Shown here: one piece after another, positions 33,280 to 34,930 of the stretch
How positions within the stretch are numbered: position 1 is the stretch's first letter
How the letters are laid out: each line of letters opens with the position of its first letter
DNA from: a bacterium
GTDB lineage: Bacteria; CAIWAD01
Length of the DNA stretch: 34,930 bases
Direction: 5' to 3'
NCBI GenBank assembly: GCA_030429345.1
Contig: JAUIFJ010000033.1
Location: 1 to 34,930, forward strand
The notes under the pieces: generated by a model
The model's database searches: none
Told to the model about the DNA's origin: nothing
The model's input: only the letters and a program-made list of their open reading frames with translations
Position numbers and translations under genes: made by a program

Positions 33280-34188
33280 ATGGCGATAATTGAGTTGTTC
33301 TCCAAGCGTAGAATGCGCGAACGGGGTGAGTTCCCTGACGTGTATGAGTACGACAGTATTCCTAAAACTCTGAGAATCCAGATACTACACTTGATCGGTG
33401 AAATCTATTCGCAGGGTAACAGATTTACGGATAGTGCAAGAACGGTCTTTCATGAAATCGAACAAGCGCTAAGTAGGGAGTATGGACAATTCAAATTATC
33501 AAGTGGCCACAAAGAAGGTTTCGAATCACTTAGTGAGTTTATACTTAATGAAGCAGATCCAGAGAGAGTTCTAGATGCAGTAGAGTTAGTGTTTCGATAT
33601 GCGGATTCTCAAATCAGAGAAAATTGCTTTTATTTCAACAGATCCATAAGCATGGACGACGCTTTGGAGGAGTTAAATGCAAGATTCAAAGAGTCAGGTA
33701 TCGGATACCAATTTGAATCGGGAGAAATCATCAGAATTGACTCTGAGTTCCTTCATTCAGCGGCGGTAAAACCACTTCTAGTGTTATTGCGAAGTTCTGT
33801 TATTTCAACTGTTAATCAAGAATTTTTGGAAGCACATGAGAGCTATCGTCATGGTAAATTTGAAACATGTTTGGTTGAAGCCAATAAAAGTCTAGAAACA
33901 ATGCTTAAAGTAATAGCCGAGAAAAGAGGCTGGAAATTCGATGATAATGATACTGCAAAAAAACTAATTGAAGTATGTATAAGTAATCATCTTATTCCCA
34001 AGTTTCTTCATAATCAGCTCAATGCTTTGCAATCAATTCTAGAATCAGGTATACCTACGACTCGAAACAAGCTTGCGGGTCATGGCCAAGGTTCTCAAAT
34101 GAGAGTTATTCCTGAGTTTATGGCAGAATACACAATGCATTTAACTGCAACCACGCTTCTCATGCTAGGCCGGGCATCTGGATATTGA
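33280..34188 (+). CDS. AbiJ-N-terminal-domain / HEPN protein (STM4504/CBY_0614-like), putative abortive-infection effector
   Basis: This is 302 aa with AGGAGA 8 nt before ATG 33280. The N-terminus (MAIIELFSKRRMRERGEFPD then VYEYDSIPKTLRIQILHLIG) is the signature of the AbiJ_NTD4 domain of the STM4504/CBY_0614 family. The C-terminal third (about 180-302) resembles the HEPN/Abi_C domain. A helix with SYRHGKFETCLVEANKSLET is followed by the motif TTRNKLAGHGQG with Arg262 and His268, fitting the R-x(4-6)-H active site of HEPN RNases. The family is found in phage-defence contexts. The predicted role is an RNase that shuts down translation on infection. The gene is 81 nt after YfbU and is the last of the cassette. 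Confidence 0.85.
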   Translation: MAIIELFSKRRMRERGEFPDVYEYDSIPKTLRIQILHLIGEIYSQGNRFTDSARTVFHEIEQALSREYGQFKLSSGHKEGFESLSEFILNEADPERVLDAVELVFRYADSQIRENCFYFNRSISMDDALEELNARFKESGIGYQFESGEIIRIDSEFLHSAAVKPLLVLLRSSVISTVNQEFLEAHESYRHGKFETCLVEANKSLETMLKVIAEKRGWKFDDNDTAKKLIEVCISNHLIPKFLHNQLNALQSILESGIPTTRNKLAGHGQGSQMRVIPEFMAEYTMHLTATTLLMLGRASGY

Positions 34189-34792
34189 ATCCTCTTTTGA
34201 CTAGGTAATCCTCTGCGGTGAAAGAATACTGACCGAGACCCCGTGTGTCTGATGGCTTGCCGGTGAAAGTCCAGTCGCGGCAAACATCAGTGATCCGCAT
34301 TGCGAGCACGAAGTGCCTGATAGCCACTTGCACAATGTAATACAGGATGCAATCCCCAGGGCCGGCTCGCTACACGAACTGACTTTCGGCCTAGTCTTCC
34401 AATCCCAGCCTGTACTTGATGATCGTGGGATCGCGCTCAATGGTCTTGAGCAGCACGGCCGCCGTGGCAGAAGGCGGGTAGGCGTAGTAGCAGATGTAGC
34501 ACGGGCTGTAGAGGCATTTGGTGGCAGAGGCAGAGCATTGAGTGGCTGCCCCTGGCATAGCTGATAGCCTAGTTGAACATGAACTGCACGCGGTCGTCGC
34601 CATGCAGCATTAAGCCCATTATGAATTAAGGTGGGAGAGTTGGGCTGGAGCTCCTCAAAAGCCGTCAATTGCAACTGGCGTATATAATTGCTGCTTGGAG
34701 CTGGTACTAGCCAATCCGATTCAGATGGATTTTCTTAGGCTAGGAATGCCAACACACCCATGTAAAACAAGTAGCTGTACCACGCACTATCG

Positions 34793-34820
34793 TTGTTCGA
34801 AATGGTTGAGTCCGTAGATT
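34793..34820 (+). promoter_or_regulatory. candidate promoter of the gene at 34906
   Basis: TTGTTC (34793-34798), a 16-nt spacer and TAGATT (34815-34820, 4/6 match to TATAAT) lie about 85 nt upstream of a start codon with a very strong ribosome site. Tentative. Confidence 0.3.
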
Positions 34821-34847
34821 TGTGCAAAAGCAGCTAAGCCCTTGAAA

Positions 34848-34870
34848 AAGGAAGGGCCATGGCCTTCTTT
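34848..34870 (+). terminator. hairpin in the leader of the gene at 34906
   Basis: AAGGAAGG (34848-34855) pairs with CCTTCTTT (34863-34870) over 8 bp with one G-U pair and a 7-nt loop. A-rich DNA precedes it and TTT ends it. It may be a terminator reading either way, or a leader attenuator, as it lies between the candidate promoter and the start at 34906. Confidence 0.4.
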
Positions 34871-34905
34871 AGTGGTGCATAACCAAATCAATAAGGAGGA
34901 AAACC

Positions 34906-34930
34906 ATGACCCAGCAGCATGAAGCCAATT
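34906..34930 (+). CDS. start of an unidentified gene cut by the window edge
   Basis: Only the first eight codons (MTQQHEAN) are present. The near-ideal ribosome site TAAGGAGG with 6-nt spacing (AAAACC) makes a real start convincing. Nothing can be said about function. Confidence 0.6.

Larger units (their letters stand above)
34189..34905. other. gene-poor stretch of mixed composition
   Basis: No gene is called in these 717 nt. GC rises again between about 34330 and 34600. On the minus strand a 70-codon frame (34391-34603) ends in a protein-like segment (AVLLKTIERDPTIIKYRLGL) and is Cys/Tyr-rich, but its start is weak and neighbouring frames also carry short protein-like pieces, suggesting decay. 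At 34255-34285 CCGGTGAAAGTCCAGTC resembles the GGTGAAAGTCC element of group II introns, without supporting structure. Confidence 0.35.

Noticed and set aside
1-34930. CRISPR arrays, tRNA or rRNA genes, transposases
   Set aside because: None was recognised on either strand; the only clear repeats are protein-level beta-helix repeats and short inverted repeats.

Overview
The window is from a Gram-negative bacterium of high GC content (above 60% by eye). It has outer-membrane TonB-dependent receptors, and several secreted proteins end in a FlgD-like / type-IX-style sorting module (NPFNP...SGVY...K/R). That combination points to the FCB superphylum or a neighbouring candidate phylum (Eisenbacteria-, Krumholzibacteria-, Delongbacteria- or KSB1-like). 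No rRNA, tRNA, CRISPR array or insertion sequence was recognised, so placement rests on gene content only.

Region 1 (1-10208, minus strand) is a run of four secreted proteins. They are a small cohesin-like protein, a 688-aa cohesin/dockerin-like protein with a sorting module, a 1051-aa protein joining an alpha/alpha-toroid domain to the same modules, and a giant parallel beta-helix protein that runs off the left edge. A further beta-helix protein with a sorting module lies divergently at 10723-12045. Together they look like a cell-surface or extracellular assembly gene set.

Region 2 (12264-18090, minus) is mostly housekeeping: a ROK-family regulator with a visible promoter and operator, a NUDIX hydrolase translationally coupled to a membrane-anchored coiled-coil/SH3-like protein, a DUF4386 membrane protein overlapping an MDR-family oxidoreductase, and a beta-propeller phytase-like lipoprotein. 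The phytase-like gene follows a large TonB-dependent receptor (18161-20914), a likely phosphate or phytate scavenging pair. An HDOD-domain protein and a secreted alpha/beta hydrolase follow on the plus strand.

Region 3 (24506-31277, plus) reads as one zinc-acquisition operon. It begins with a perfect 11-bp inverted repeat abutting the first start codon, followed by a small His/Cys protein, a His-rich two-repeat lipoprotein, a ZnuD-like TonB-dependent receptor, an ABC ATPase, a MacB/FtsX-like permease, a His-rich periplasmic protein and a DUF3299 protein. The core resembles zinc-regulated loci such as Vibrio cholerae zrgABCDE. The two leading genes look lineage-specific.

Region 4 (about 31710-34930) switches to AT-rich DNA. 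It carries a compact three-gene cassette: a membrane-anchored coiled-coil protein, a YfbU-family protein, and an AbiJ-N-terminal-domain/HEPN protein of the STM4504/CBY_0614 type. This looks like a horizontally acquired anti-phage or abortive-infection module and is the best candidate here for an undescribed system. After a gene-poor stretch, a new gene with a strong ribosome binding site begins at 34906 and runs off the right edge.
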